Shown here in pieces: positions 34,383-43,295 of a stretch of DNA of 44,042 nt. The stretch comes from Bacteroidales bacterium (GTDB lineage Bacteria; Bacteroidota; Bacteroidia; Bacteroidales; ML635J-15). The notes below the pieces were generated by a model, which had not been told where the DNA came from, did no database searches, and saw only the letters and a program-made list of their open reading frames with translations. The stretch is taken from contig JALOAQ010000006.1 in assembly GCA_023228725.1 (NCBI GenBank), positions 1 to 44,042 of the forward strand, given 5' to 3'. The stretch's first letter is position 1; each line of letters begins with the position of its first letter. The translations under genes and the position numbers were made by a program.

Positions 34383-35548
34383 TGAAAAAACAAAAGAATA
34401 TTGCAATTTTGGGCTCAACAGGTTCTATAGGGACTCAAGCTTTAGAAATTATTAAAAACTATCCTGATAAATTTCAAGCAGAAATTTTGGTGGCAAATAA
34501 TAATATTGATTTATTAATTAAACAGGCTATAGAGTATCAACCAAATATTGTTGTTATTGGACAAGAAAAACATTATGAGAGTTTAAAAAATTCTCTAAAG
34601 GATTTGCCAATTAAAGTTTTTGCCGGAGCAAAAGCAATACAACAAGTTGTGCAAATGGATTGTGTTGACCTTGTGCTAACTGCTATGGTCGGTTTTTCAG
34701 GTCTGTTACCAACTATTAAGGCTATTGAAGCAAATAAAACAATAGCCTTAGCAAATAAAGAAACTTTAGTTGTTGCAGGACATATAATCAATAATTTATT
34801 ATTAAATAATAAATCACAAATTATACCTGTAGATTCAGAGCATTCGGCAATTTTTCAATGTTTATTAGGCGAAAATCTGAAAAACATAGATAAATTAATC
34901 TTAACAGCCTCGGGTGGACCTTTTAGAGGGAAAAATAGAGATTTTCTTAAAACTGTTAAACCAGAACAAGCTCTTAAACACCCAAATTGGAATATGGGAA
35001 ATAAAGTTACTATCGACTCTGCAAGTTTAATGAATAAAGGCTTAGAATTAATTGAGGCTCATTGGCTTTTTGGAATTGATGCCAAAAATATTGAAGTTGT
35101 TATTCATCCACAATCAATAATTCACTCATTAGTTGAATTTATAGATGGGTCTATAAAAGCTCAATTAGGTGTGCCAAGTATGAGAATCCCAATTCAATAT
35201 GCTTTAGATTTTCCAAATAGAACTGTGTCAAACAAAGATAGATTTTCGTTTAAAGAAATACAAAGCCTTAGTTTTGAGCAAGTTGATTTAAAAACTTTTA
35301 AAAATTTACAAATAGCTATAGATTGCCTAAATGCAGGTGGTTCTTCGCCTTGCGTTATGAATGCTGCTAATGAGATTGCTGTTGAGTTATTTTTACAAGA
35401 AAAAATCTCCTTTCTTGGAATTTCTGATTTAATTGAAGAAAGTTTAGCAAAAATTGATTTTATTGCTAATCCAAGTTTAGAGGATTGTGTATATATAGAC
35501 AATATAACAAGAAAAAAATCGTTTGAATTATCTAAAAAAATAAAATAA
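34382..35548 (+). CDS. dxr: 1-deoxy-D-xylulose 5-phosphate reductoisomerase
   Basis: Second enzyme of the MEP pathway (388 residues), NADPH- and metal-dependent. NADPH site GSTGSIGTQAL (11-21), then LANKETLV, metal ligands in DSEHSAIFQ (about 150-158) with the downstream SASLMNKGLELIEAH (E, N and K of the active site), and HPQSIIHSLVEF. All match the family. It completes, with ispE at 19097, two visible MEP steps. Placed between an M23 peptidase and rseP with one-base overlaps on both sides; the dxr-rseP pairing is common in Bacteroidota and other phyla. Confidence 0.97.
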   Translation: MKKQKNIAILGSTGSIGTQALEIIKNYPDKFQAEILVANNNIDLLIKQAIEYQPNIVVIGQEKHYESLKNSLKDLPIKVFAGAKAIQQVVQMDCVDLVLTAMVGFSGLLPTIKAIEANKTIALANKETLVVAGHIINNLLLNNKSQIIPVDSEHSAIFQCLLGENLKNIDKLILTASGGPFRGKNRDFLKTVKPEQALKHPNWNMGNKVTIDSASLMNKGLELIEAHWLFGIDAKNIEVVIHPQSIIHSLVEFIDGSIKAQLGVPSMRIPIQYALDFPNRTVSNKDRFSFKEIQSLSFEQVDLKTFKNLQIAIDCLNAGGSSPCVMNAANEIAVELFLQEKISFLGISDLIEESLAKIDFIANPSLEDCVYIDNITRKKSFELSKKIK

Positions 35549-36849
35549 TGGGTGGATTAATAATGGCAGGACAATTAATTTTAGCTTTAACGCTTTTAGT
35601 TGTCATTCATGAATTTGGACATTTTATAGCTGCAAGAATGTTCGGCATTAAAGTAACAAAATTTTTTATATTTTTTGATGCAGGATTTAAAATATGGAGT
35701 AAAAAAATCGGAGATACTGAATTTGGTTTTGGCTGGTTGCCTCTTGGTGGTTATGTAAAAATTGCCGGGATGATTGATGAATCAATGGATACCGAACAAA
35801 TGAAACAAGAACCAAAGGAATGGGAATTTAGAAGTAAACCCGCTTGGCAAAGATTAATAGTAATGTTGGCAGGAGTTTTTATGAATATTATTGCAGGTAT
35901 TTTAATTTTAAGCTTCTCACATATTGTGTTTACTAAAGAATATTTGCCGGTTGAAAATGTGGAACAAGGAATTTATGCTTATCCTTATGCTAGATATTTA
36001 GGATTTGAAACAGGAGATAAAATAATCGCAATAGACGGAGAAAAAACGCATAGATACGAAGACGTGTTTTCAAGTAAACTGTATTTTGCTAAATCTATAG
36101 AAGTTTACAGAAATGGCAATATAAAAGAAATTGCAATACCCGATACTCTTTATTCTTATTTGAAAAATGGTGGACTTTTTATTAGTTTAGATAATTATGA
36201 TTTTAGCATTGACTCTTGTGTTGAAAATATGCCTATAGCTGATTTGAACTTAAAAATTGGCAGTAAGATTTTGTCAATAAATAGAGAAAAAATAAAATCC
36301 TTTGGACAGCTAAGAGAAATTTTGAATTATAATAAAAATAGAGAACTTAGTTTTGTTTTTGACAATTTAGGAGAAATTGATAGCGTAAATATTTTGATAG
36401 ATAGTACAGGTAAACTTGGTATATTTACTAGCCCACCAGTATTTAAAACTGCAAATTATAATTTTTTTACTGCTTTACTTTATGGCTGGAAGGATGCGTT
36501 TGAAATTGTACATTCAAATATAAAAGGTTATGGTTTAATATTTTCAGGAAAAGAAAAAGTTAAAGATAACTTGCAAGGACCAATTGGAATCGCTAAAGTT
36601 TATGGAGCAGTTTGGGACTGGTCTAAATTTTGGAGGCTTACAGGTATTATATCTATGATTTTAGCTTTTGTAAATGTTTTACCTATTCCAGCATTAGATG
36701 GAGGACACGCATTATTCTTAGTAATAGAAGTTATTACAAGACGAAAGTTGTCTGATAAGTTTATGGGAATTGTACAAGTTATTGGAATGATAATTTTACT
36801 AGCCTTAATGATTTTTGTAATTGGAAACGATATTATTAATTTATTCTAA
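35548..36849 (+). CDS. rseP: RIP site-2 metalloprotease RseP
   Basis: Inner-membrane intramembrane zinc protease of 433 residues. The zinc motif HEFGH is at 21-25 in the first membrane segment, and the second ligand motif NVLPIPALDGGH is at 376-387. A PDZ-like periplasmic region lies between about 130 and 310. It would cut anti-sigma factors or signal-peptide remnants within the membrane. No sigma-E/rseA pair is nearby. The start overlaps the dxr stop (TAATG); a second in-frame ATG at residue 6 (MAGQL) is an alternative that would shorten the N-terminus without affecting function. Confidence 0.95.
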   Translation: MGGLIMAGQLILALTLLVVIHEFGHFIAARMFGIKVTKFFIFFDAGFKIWSKKIGDTEFGFGWLPLGGYVKIAGMIDESMDTEQMKQEPKEWEFRSKPAWQRLIVMLAGVFMNIIAGILILSFSHIVFTKEYLPVENVEQGIYAYPYARYLGFETGDKIIAIDGEKTHRYEDVFSSKLYFAKSIEVYRNGNIKEIAIPDTLYSYLKNGGLFISLDNYDFSIDSCVENMPIADLNLKIGSKILSINREKIKSFGQLREILNYNKNRELSFVFDNLGEIDSVNILIDSTGKLGIFTSPPVFKTANYNFFTALLYGWKDAFEIVHSNIKGYGLIFSGKEKVKDNLQGPIGIAKVYGAVWDWSKFWRLTGIISMILAFVNVLPIPALDGGHALFLVIEVITRRKLSDKFMGIVQVIGMIILLALMIFVIGNDIINLF

Positions 36850-36899
36850 AATTATAAATTAATAAATTAAGGCAAAGTATTTGCTGAAAAAATAATATT

Positions 36900-37721
36900 A
36901 TGAAAAAACTAATATTTATTTTCTTAGTTTTAAGTTTAAGTTTCTTAAGCCTCAATGCTCAAGAGTTTTTAGATTTTACTAAATCTTCAACTCAACAAAA
37001 AAGAATTTTGCTAGTTCCTTTTGATCCTAGAATATATTTAAATGATGCTACAGCTATCATGTTGAGAAATGATAAGTCTAAGCCAGATGAATTGATGCAA
37101 TATTTTAGATATCAATTTAATTTGCAACTTTATAATGCCTTAATTGATTCTTGTAGTGTTGTTAGTTTGTTTACAGATAATACTAGAGTTGATCAAGAAG
37201 ATATTAATAATTTATATTCTTTAATTTCTTATGAATTGGTTTTGGCAATGGAAAATGCACCAGAAAAGATAGAGGAGAACAAAAAGAAGTCGTATTTTGT
37301 TAGAAAAAAAGAAGAAAAAGAAAAAGAAAGAAGATTAGAAGAAACAAAAGATTATAATGCGAAATTGCATAAAGGTGAAATAGTAAGTAAAAGGCAAACA
37401 AGCCAAGATATGAGTTTAAATATAGTTTTTCATCAAACTCAAGTCTTAGAAGAAATTGCTAAAAGACGAAATATTGATTTGTTTTTATTTATAAATCAAT
37501 TTGAAATACATGGAAATTATGGAGACCCTTATTTAAGTGGTAATGCTAAAGCTGAAAGAAGCTTGAAAGTTCATTTTTCTATATTTAACACTAAAGGACA
37601 AATGATTCACACTAGTTTTGGGCTTACAAAATTTCCTTTTGATTTAGATGATAAACAAACACTTGTAGAATTGTATTTTCCTGAGCTAATACGACAAATA
37701 ATTCATAATATTAATTTTTAA
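36900..37721 (+). CDS. Exported protein of unknown function
   Basis: I do not recognise a named family. 273 residues with a clear signal peptide (1-20, ending in LNAQ). The mature protein opens with a strand RILLVPFDPRIYLNDA and has a charged, probably coiled-coil middle (about 118-150: KIEENKKKSYFVRKKEEKEKERR, core KKEEKEKERR). The C-terminal half has alternating strands (LFLFINQFEIHGNYGD). The opening resembles proteins that build a nucleotide- or lipid-binding alpha/beta fold, but there is no motif to prove it. The 1-base gap to the ITP/XTP pyrophosphatase gene indicates a shared transcript. I infer a periplasmic envelope role. Confidence 0.75.
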   Translation: MKKLIFIFLVLSLSFLSLNAQEFLDFTKSSTQQKRILLVPFDPRIYLNDATAIMLRNDKSKPDELMQYFRYQFNLQLYNALIDSCSVVSLFTDNTRVDQEDINNLYSLISYELVLAMENAPEKIEENKKKSYFVRKKEEKEKERRLEETKDYNAKLHKGEIVSKRQTSQDMSLNIVFHQTQVLEEIAKRRNIDLFLFINQFEIHGNYGDPYLSGNAKAERSLKVHFSIFNTKGQMIHTSFGLTKFPFDLDDKQTLVELYFPELIRQIIHNINF

Positions 37722-37722
37722 A

Positions 37723-38316
37723 ATGCCTAAAAGCTTTATTTTCGCTACAAATAATCCAAATAAATTAGAAGAAGTAAGACATATTTCTAATAACAAATTT
37801 GAAATTTTTGGGATTAGTGATTTTGGAATTACAGAAGAACTTCCTGAAACGCAAAATACTTTGGAGGGAAATGCACTTCAAAAAGCAAGATATTTGTATG
37901 AAAAAACTGGAAAAAACTGTTTTGCTGACGACACAGGATTAGAAGTTGAAGCCTTAAAAGGAGCCCCTGGAGTTTTATCTGCAAGATATGCAGGAGATGA
38001 GAAACTTTCTATAAATAATATCAAAAAATTACTTCAAGAATTAGAAAACTGCTCAAATCGTTCGGCTCAGTTTCGAACTGTAATTGCCTTAATATTAGAA
38101 GGAAAAGAATATTTTTTTGAAGGAATAATTCAAGGAAAAATTATCAACGAATTAAAAGGAGATAAGGGCTTTGGATATGATCCTGTTTTTATTCCTTTAG
38201 GATTGGAAGAAACTTTTGCTGAACTTCCTGCTGAAGTAAAAAATATGATTTCGCACAGAGCACAAGCTTTTGAAAAGCTATTTTATTTTTTAAGACATTA
38301 TAAGTTAGATTTTTAA
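37723..38316 (+). CDS. rdgB: ITP/XTP (non-canonical purine NTP) pyrophosphatase
   Basis: HAM1/RdgB-family enzyme of 197 residues that hydrolyses ITP, dITP and XTP to monophosphates, keeping deaminated purines out of nucleic acids. Signatures: FATNNPNKLEEVRHI (6-20, substrate and metal loop), FADDTGLEVEALKGAPGVLSARYAG (shortened core FADDTGLEVEALKGAPG, about 65-81), GFGYDPVF and SHRAQAF near the C-terminus. Full-length, standard. It follows the unknown exported protein by one base and precedes porZ by 48 bases. Confidence 0.95.
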   Translation: MPKSFIFATNNPNKLEEVRHISNNKFEIFGISDFGITEELPETQNTLEGNALQKARYLYEKTGKNCFADDTGLEVEALKGAPGVLSARYAGDEKLSINNIKKLLQELENCSNRSAQFRTVIALILEGKEYFFEGIIQGKIINELKGDKGFGYDPVFIPLGLEETFAELPAEVKNMISHRAQAFEKLFYFLRHYKLDF

Positions 38317-38329
38317 AATAAATTCATGA

Positions 38330-38337
38330 TAATTTTG
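38330..38337 (+). promoter_or_regulatory. -7 promoter element for porZ-recO
   Basis: TAATTTTG is an exact TAnnTTTG match, 27 bases before the ATG at 38365. The first in-frame ATG (38326) lies upstream of the element, which favours the internal start. Confidence 0.55.
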
Positions 38338-38364
38338 TTTATATTAAAATACTTACTTGAAAAA

Positions 38365-40734
38365 ATGAATAAATTAAACTATATAGGGATTTGTTTTTTA
38401 CTGTTAATATTATCTTTTTTCTCTCCAGCTCAAGTAGCAGTAGGACAATGGCGTGATCATCTACCTTATAATCATGGAACAAATTTAGCGGTTTCCAAAA
38501 ATCAAATTTATATGAGTACTGATGTTGGATTAATGCGGTACGACAGAAATACTAATGAATTGGAAAAATTAGGCAAAATAAACGGATATAGTGATGCGGG
38601 TGTTAGTACAGTGAAATATAGCGAAAAACTTGACGCTTTTATTATTGCCTATGTAAATGGAAATATAGATTTAGTTAAGAATAAAACCATTATTAATATT
38701 GGAGACTTAAAACGAAAATTTATTAATGGAGATAAAACAATTTATGATATTAGTGTAAATGATGATTTTGCGTATTTAGCTTGTGGGTTTGGAATTATTG
38801 AGTTAGACCTTAATCGTGAAGAGATAAAAGAAACTTGGTATATAGGTAATAATGGCTCTTATCTTAAGGTTAATGCTTTAGACAATGATGGAGAATATAT
38901 TTATGCAGCTACTGATTTAGGAATTTACAAAGGAAAGTTTGGTAATCAATTAGTAGATTTTTCTAAATGGGAAATAATTACAGAACAAAATTTACCTAAT
39001 GATTTTTTGTGGTTACAAGGCAAAGCTTTTTCAACTTTAACAATTTTTGATGGAAAGATTATCGCTAACTACCACAATCCTTCAATTGATAATGCTGATA
39101 CTTTGCTAGTTTATGATAATGGGAATTGGCAAAAGATTTTCCCTCAACACAACAACATAAAAGCTGTAAGCACAAGCTCTGGTAAATTGCTTTTAGTTAC
39201 ATATTATCAAGTGAAAATTATTGATAAAAATTTTGAAGAAATAAGGGAGGTCTGGCATTATAAATTAGATGACATAACCTATTCGCCGCGTCCTGCGGCT
39301 GCATTTCTTGAAAATGATAATGTTTTATGGATAGCCGACCAAAGAAATGGTTTGATTAGAACCCCAGAACTTTGGTCATATAAGTCATATAAAATAAATG
39401 GACCGGAAACTGAAAAGTTTTATGATTTTGCAGTTGCTGATTCTAAAATTATTGGAATTAATGGTGGAATGACTGCCTCATGGGGTCCAAAATGGACTTC
39501 AGGACATTATTATGAGTTTAAAGATGAAACTTGGACTTCGTTTTTAAATACTAGTGAAAACGGATTGTCTGGAGTTTTCGATTTAACCCGAATAGCTATA
39601 GACCCTAATGACCCTAATCATTTTTTTATTGGCTCTTGGGTAAATGGTTTAATGGAATATAGAAATAATAAATATTATAAAACTCATGATCATTTAAATA
39701 GTAGTTTGCAACAAGTTGCAGGCAGTAGTGGATATATTAGAATTGGTGGATTAGATTATGATAAACAAGGAAACTTGTGGGTAACAAATTCTTTAACAAC
39801 TCCTCCCATTCATGTTTTAGATAAAAGTGGAAAATGGACAGGGATAGACTATTACTCTTTTCTTGGAAATAGAAATATAGGCAAAATTTTAGTAACTAAA
39901 GATAATATAAAATGGCTTATTATTGGTCAAGGTGGCGGTTTATTAGTATTTGACGATAACGGAACGCCTAGCAATAGATCAGATGATAAAGTAAGGCAAC
40001 TTAATGTATTAAATGAAAATGGAGAACTAATCAGTAATGATATTTATTCAATTGCTGAAGATAAAAATGGGTATATTTGGGTAGGAACTAGTAAGGGCTT
40101 AGCAGTTTATTATAATCCTCAAGATGTGTTTAGTTCAAATAATTTTACTGCAAGACAAATAAAAATTCCTAGAAATGATGGAACAGATAATGCAGATATT
40201 TTATTAGGTAATGATGTGGTTACTACAATAAATGTTGATGGTGCCAATAAAAAATGGTTTGGAACCCAATCTGGTGGAGTATATTATACTAGTGCCGATG
40301 GCTTAGAAGAAATTTTTCATTTTAATACAGAAAACTCTCCCTTACTTTCAAATAATATTATTTGTACAGAAATAATACCAAATACAGGAGAAGTGTTTTT
40401 TGGAACTTCAGCTGGCGTTATCTCATATAGAAATACCTCAACCGAAGGTAGCGAAGATTTTAAGGGCGTTTATACTTTTCCTAATCCTGTAAAACCGGAT
40501 TATAGAGGTCCAATCACAATTACCGGCTTAGTGGCAGGCTCATATGTGAAAATTACTGATATTTCAGGAAATTTAGTCTTTGAAACTCGCTCAGAAGGTG
40601 GGCAAGCAATTTGGTATGGCGAAGATTTAAGAGGACGTAGAGTACACTCTGGTGTATATTTAGTTTTCTCAAGTAATGAAACTGGCTCTAAAAAAGATGT
40701 TACTAAAATTCTTTTTATTAGTGGAAACGAGTGA
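38365..40734 (+). CDS. porZ: Type IX secretion component PorZ
   Basis: Predicted surface protein of 789 residues from ATG 38365. Signal peptide about 1-27. The body has two-component-regulator-type propeller repeats ('xxYxAxDxGLxxYD', e.g. IYMSTDVGLMRYD and YIWVGTSKGLAVYY), expected to form two seven-bladed propellers. The last about 90 residues form a T9SS sorting-type domain (FPNPVKPDYRGPITI...GVYLVFSS...KILFISGNE). This architecture and the recO neighbour match P. gingivalis PorZ, which delivers anionic LPS to the sortase PorU. The longer frame from 38326 adds 13 hydrophobic residues but precedes the promoter. Its TGA overlaps the recO ATG (TGATG). A related propeller protein is the alternative. 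Confidence 0.88.
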   Translation: MNKLNYIGICFLLLILSFFSPAQVAVGQWRDHLPYNHGTNLAVSKNQIYMSTDVGLMRYDRNTNELEKLGKINGYSDAGVSTVKYSEKLDAFIIAYVNGNIDLVKNKTIINIGDLKRKFINGDKTIYDISVNDDFAYLACGFGIIELDLNREEIKETWYIGNNGSYLKVNALDNDGEYIYAATDLGIYKGKFGNQLVDFSKWEIITEQNLPNDFLWLQGKAFSTLTIFDGKIIANYHNPSIDNADTLLVYDNGNWQKIFPQHNNIKAVSTSSGKLLLVTYYQVKIIDKNFEEIREVWHYKLDDITYSPRPAAAFLENDNVLWIADQRNGLIRTPELWSYKSYKINGPETEKFYDFAVADSKIIGINGGMTASWGPKWTSGHYYEFKDETWTSFLNTSENGLSGVFDLTRIAIDPNDPNHFFIGSWVNGLMEYRNNKYYKTHDHLNSSLQQVAGSSGYIRIGGLDYDKQGNLWVTNSLTTPPIHVLDKSGKWTGIDYYSFLGNRNIGKILVTKDNIKWLIIGQGGGLLVFDDNGTPSNRSDDKVRQLNVLNENGELISNDIYSIAEDKNGYIWVGTSKGLAVYYNPQDVFSSNNFTARQIKIPRNDGTDNADILLGNDVVTTINVDGANKKWFGTQSGGVYYTSADGLEEIFHFNTENSPLLSNNIICTEIIPNTGEVFFGTSAGVISYRNTSTEGSEDFKGVYTFPNPVKPDYRGPITITGLVAGSYVKITDISGNLVFETRSEGGQAIWYGEDLRGRRVHSGVYLVFSSNETGSKKDVTKILFISGNE

Positions 40735-41459
40735 TGATTAAAAAAACTGAAGCCATAGTCCTTAATAAAATTAAGTATAGCGATAACTCTTTTATTGTCA
40801 ACTTGATAAGTGAGGATTTCGGGCGATTTGCTACAATAATAAGAATTTCAAAAACTTCTAAATCTAATATAAAACAATCATCTTTTTTTCCTTTAAATAT
40901 AATTGAAACCGAAGTAAAACTAAAAAATACAAGAGAGCTCCAGTCCCTAAATTATTGTAACAATATAGAAAACCTTCAAAATATTTTATTTGATATTAAT
41001 AAATTAACTATAGCTCAATTTATTGCTGAAATTATCCTAAAAACTTTAAAAGAAGAAGAAGCTAATCCAAAAATTTATAATTATATAAGAGATTTTGTAA
41101 TAAAATTAAATTCAAATTTAAGCAACACTAATAATATACATTTGCTCTTTTTAAAAGATTTTGCAGCCCTCTCAGGTTTTGAAATTCAAAATAATTATTG
41201 TAAAGAAACACCTTTTTTTAATATTAGAGAAGGTTTGTTTTCTACTGTATATGTAAGTGGTTCAGAGTCATTAGATTTATACGAAAGTCAAATTCTTTTT
41301 AATTTATTATCTGCTAAAAATTCTAATGAGCTAATAAAACTTAACTCTAAGGACAAAAGGATTTTATTAGAAAAAATTTTATTGTTTTACGAACATCATA
41401 TCCCTAATTTTGGAAAAACTAAAAGCTTACAAATTTTGCAGGAAGTTTTTAATGCTTGA
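40734..41459 (+). CDS. recO: DNA repair protein RecO
   Basis: RecFOR mediator that loads RecA on SSB-coated single-stranded DNA. 241 residues. The N-terminal OB fold starts IKKTEAIVLNKIKYSDNSFI (core EAIVLNKIKYSD) and is followed by an acidic helical domain; GFEIQNNYC and HIPNFGKTKSL near the end are family-like. The zinc-binding cysteines of some RecO proteins are not complete here, as in many Bacteroidota. The start is ATG 40734, overlapping the porZ stop by one base; a GTG at 40731 is in frame one codon earlier. Coupled translation with porZ is likely though the functions are unrelated. Confidence 0.9.
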   Translation: MIKKTEAIVLNKIKYSDNSFIVNLISEDFGRFATIIRISKTSKSNIKQSSFFPLNIIETEVKLKNTRELQSLNYCNNIENLQNILFDINKLTIAQFIAEIILKTLKEEEANPKIYNYIRDFVIKLNSNLSNTNNIHLLFLKDFAALSGFEIQNNYCKETPFFNIREGLFSTVYVSGSESLDLYESQILFNLLSAKNSNELIKLNSKDKRILLEKILLFYEHHIPNFGKTKSLQILQEVFNA

Positions 41460-41533
41460 CTTGAAAGAATAAAATTCACCATTTAAAAATATGCTCTTCA
41501 ACACATTTACGGCATTAACTTAGTTTTTAGCAT

Positions 41534-41541
41534 TATATTTG
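41534..41541 (+). promoter_or_regulatory. -7 promoter element for the beta-helix protein gene
   Basis: TATATTTG is an exact TAnnTTTG match, 48 bases before the ATG at 41590. The rest of the 130-base gap after recO shows no RNA gene or hairpin. Confidence 0.55.
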
Positions 41542-41589
41542 TATAGAAAATTTTTTAAATTATTTATTAACCATTTATAAATTTATATT

Positions 41590-43023
41590 ATGAAAAAATT
41601 TACATTTTTAACAACTCTTGCATTAGTAATGTTTATTTCGCCAGTATTTTCTCAGATTAATTTAAAATCTGTTGGTAATAAAATTACTGATACTAAAACA
41701 AAATTAGGAAAGGATAAATCGGATGATAATACTGTATCAACCCGTATTCCTAATGGTAGTGCAACACTTTATGTTTCGCAAACAACAGGTAATAATCGTA
41801 ACGACGGCTCAAAACAAGCTCCGTTTAAAAATTTGCAAAAAGCTATTGATCAAGCACCGGATAATGCGGTAATTTTAGTTGCAGAAGGAAATTATTTTGG
41901 AATGTTGAACAGTGGAAACATAAATATAACTAAACCTGTAAAAATTTATGGAGGTTATTCTACTGATTTTTCTACTCGTGACGTATTAAAGTATTTAACA
42001 ATGGTGCAACCAAGTCCAGAGAGCAACGGAACTCAAAATGGGCAAGGAACAATGCAAATTCAGGTTAAAACAGCAAATACAGAAGTTGTAATCGATGGAC
42101 TTATTTTTGATAGAGGAAATAGCATTGCGTATAATTCTAAAGGCGAGGGTAAACCTGCAGGAGTTGAGTCGGCAATGATGCAGCCAATTGGTGGCGCAGG
42201 TTTAGGTGGACCTAATTTAACACAAGAACAAGTTTTAACAACCCAAACTGCACAAATATATTTAGACAATTCTAAATGTAACTTAACTGTAAATAATTGC
42301 GCTTTTATTAATGCTCCTAATTATGGTATTCGTGGAATGTTTGGTGGAACAAAAGCTGTTATTAATAATTGTATATTTATAAATAACCGTATGGCTGCCT
42401 GTGAAATTACAAAAGGTGGTGCTATTAGTGAAAAAGCAGAAGTGCATTTTACTTATAATACAGTTTTGTTTATGTGGTCACGCTTAAAAGATATGGAAGA
42501 TATGGGATATGGATATAGATATATGACAGGAATTAATAGCTATGTTACTAATAATATTATTGGATTAACTACTTTTGCAGGATTAGATAGAGGCAGAATT
42601 GATAGTGACAGAAATAAAGAAGCTCAAAGAATTACTACTGCTGAACATAATATTTTCTTCCTTAACAAACAAGCAGACTTAACGATTCCAGGTGGTGGTA
42701 AATTTATGCGTATTTGGGTACAAGATTTTGAAGATGTTGAACAACTTGCTGAAGTTGATGGAAATAAAACTTTAACAGACCCAAAAGTTTTTAAAGGCAT
42801 AATTAATGAAGCATATCTGAACGGGTTTTTAGCAGCTTCTTATAAAGAAACTACAAGCCATGATCCTAATTCTTCTGCTAACCAATTTAGACAAGCAATG
42901 GGAATGAATATGACAGGAACTATGACTTCATCTGCCAGTATGTATGCTAACCGCTATCCTTGGAAAGAAGCTCTTTTGTTTTTTGGAGCAATTGATGGAT
43001 ATGGAGCACAAAAAATTAAATAG
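41590..43023 (+). CDS. Exported right-handed beta-helix (DUF1565-like) protein
   Basis: Secreted protein of 477 residues. Signal peptide 1-21 (ending VFSQ). A short charged linker follows, then a DUF1565-type start: LYVSQTTGNNRNDGSKQAPFKNLQKAI (core NRNDGSKQAPFKNLQKAI), with VILVAEGNYF. This is the typical opening of pectate-lyase-like right-handed beta helices. Short strand turns follow: VVIDGLIFD, LTVNNCAFINA, AVINNCIFINNRMAA. No catalytic residues are assigned. There is no T9SS sorting-type domain at the C-terminus, so it may remain periplasmic or leave by another route. An inverted repeat lies 27 bases after the stop. Confidence 0.8.
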   Translation: MKKFTFLTTLALVMFISPVFSQINLKSVGNKITDTKTKLGKDKSDDNTVSTRIPNGSATLYVSQTTGNNRNDGSKQAPFKNLQKAIDQAPDNAVILVAEGNYFGMLNSGNINITKPVKIYGGYSTDFSTRDVLKYLTMVQPSPESNGTQNGQGTMQIQVKTANTEVVIDGLIFDRGNSIAYNSKGEGKPAGVESAMMQPIGGAGLGGPNLTQEQVLTTQTAQIYLDNSKCNLTVNNCAFINAPNYGIRGMFGGTKAVINNCIFINNRMAACEITKGGAISEKAEVHFTYNTVLFMWSRLKDMEDMGYGYRYMTGINSYVTNNIIGLTTFAGLDRGRIDSDRNKEAQRITTAEHNIFFLNKQADLTIPGGGKFMRIWVQDFEDVEQLAEVDGNKTLTDPKVFKGIINEAYLNGFLAASYKETTSHDPNSSANQFRQAMGMNMTGTMTSSASMYANRYPWKEALLFFGAIDGYGAQKIK

Positions 43024-43050
43024 TATTATTTAAAAATAATAAAAACCATA

Positions 43051-43100
43051 GCTATATGGATTTCAACACAGGCTAAAGTCCATTTTGAAATCCATATAGC
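43051..43100. repeat. Perfect 16-bp inverted repeat with alternative pairings
   Basis: GCTATATGGATTTCAA (43051-43066) is exactly inverted at 43085-43100 around an 18-base loop. The loop contains GCTAAAG (43072-43078), which is complementary to CTTTAGC (43101-43107) just after the right arm, and CCATA (43046-43050) pairs with TATGG inside the left arm. The structures exclude one another. The plus strand lacks a clean T tract after the stem; the minus strand has a moderately T-rich stretch, so a terminator for either direction is possible but not proven. Confidence 0.75.
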
Positions 43101-43123
43101 CTTTAGCTTTAAATTGCAAAAAT

Positions 43124-43252
43124 ATGTTTAAACCAAAAGCCATAAGTCTAGTTTTTTTCTTATTCATATTTACTTGCATTTGTTCGCAAGAACAAATCTT
43201 TGTCAAGTTCATTTGTGAAAATATAAATTCCCGATTTTATCAAGCAGTTTAG
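43124..43252 (+). pseudogene. Signal-peptide remnant or tiny exported peptide
   Basis: An ATG at 43124 opens 42 codons: a textbook Bacteroidota signal peptide (basic start MFKPK, hydrophobic core to about residue 17, then CICSQEQ) and only about 20 further residues before a TAG at 43250-43252. The tail has no recognised domain. It looks like the 5' end of an exported-protein gene that lost its remainder at a recombination point, but a genuine micro-peptide cannot be excluded. The sequence upstream (TTTAAATTGC) is a poor promoter match. Confidence 0.4.
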
Positions 43253-43295
43253 TTACTTAAATCATTTTTATATTAGATATTTAAATGTTTTTTCT

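Noticed and set aside
41460..41589. Possible tRNA or small RNA in the gap after recO
   Set aside because: No cloverleaf arms or TTCRA-type segment found; the gap is explained by a promoter and leader.
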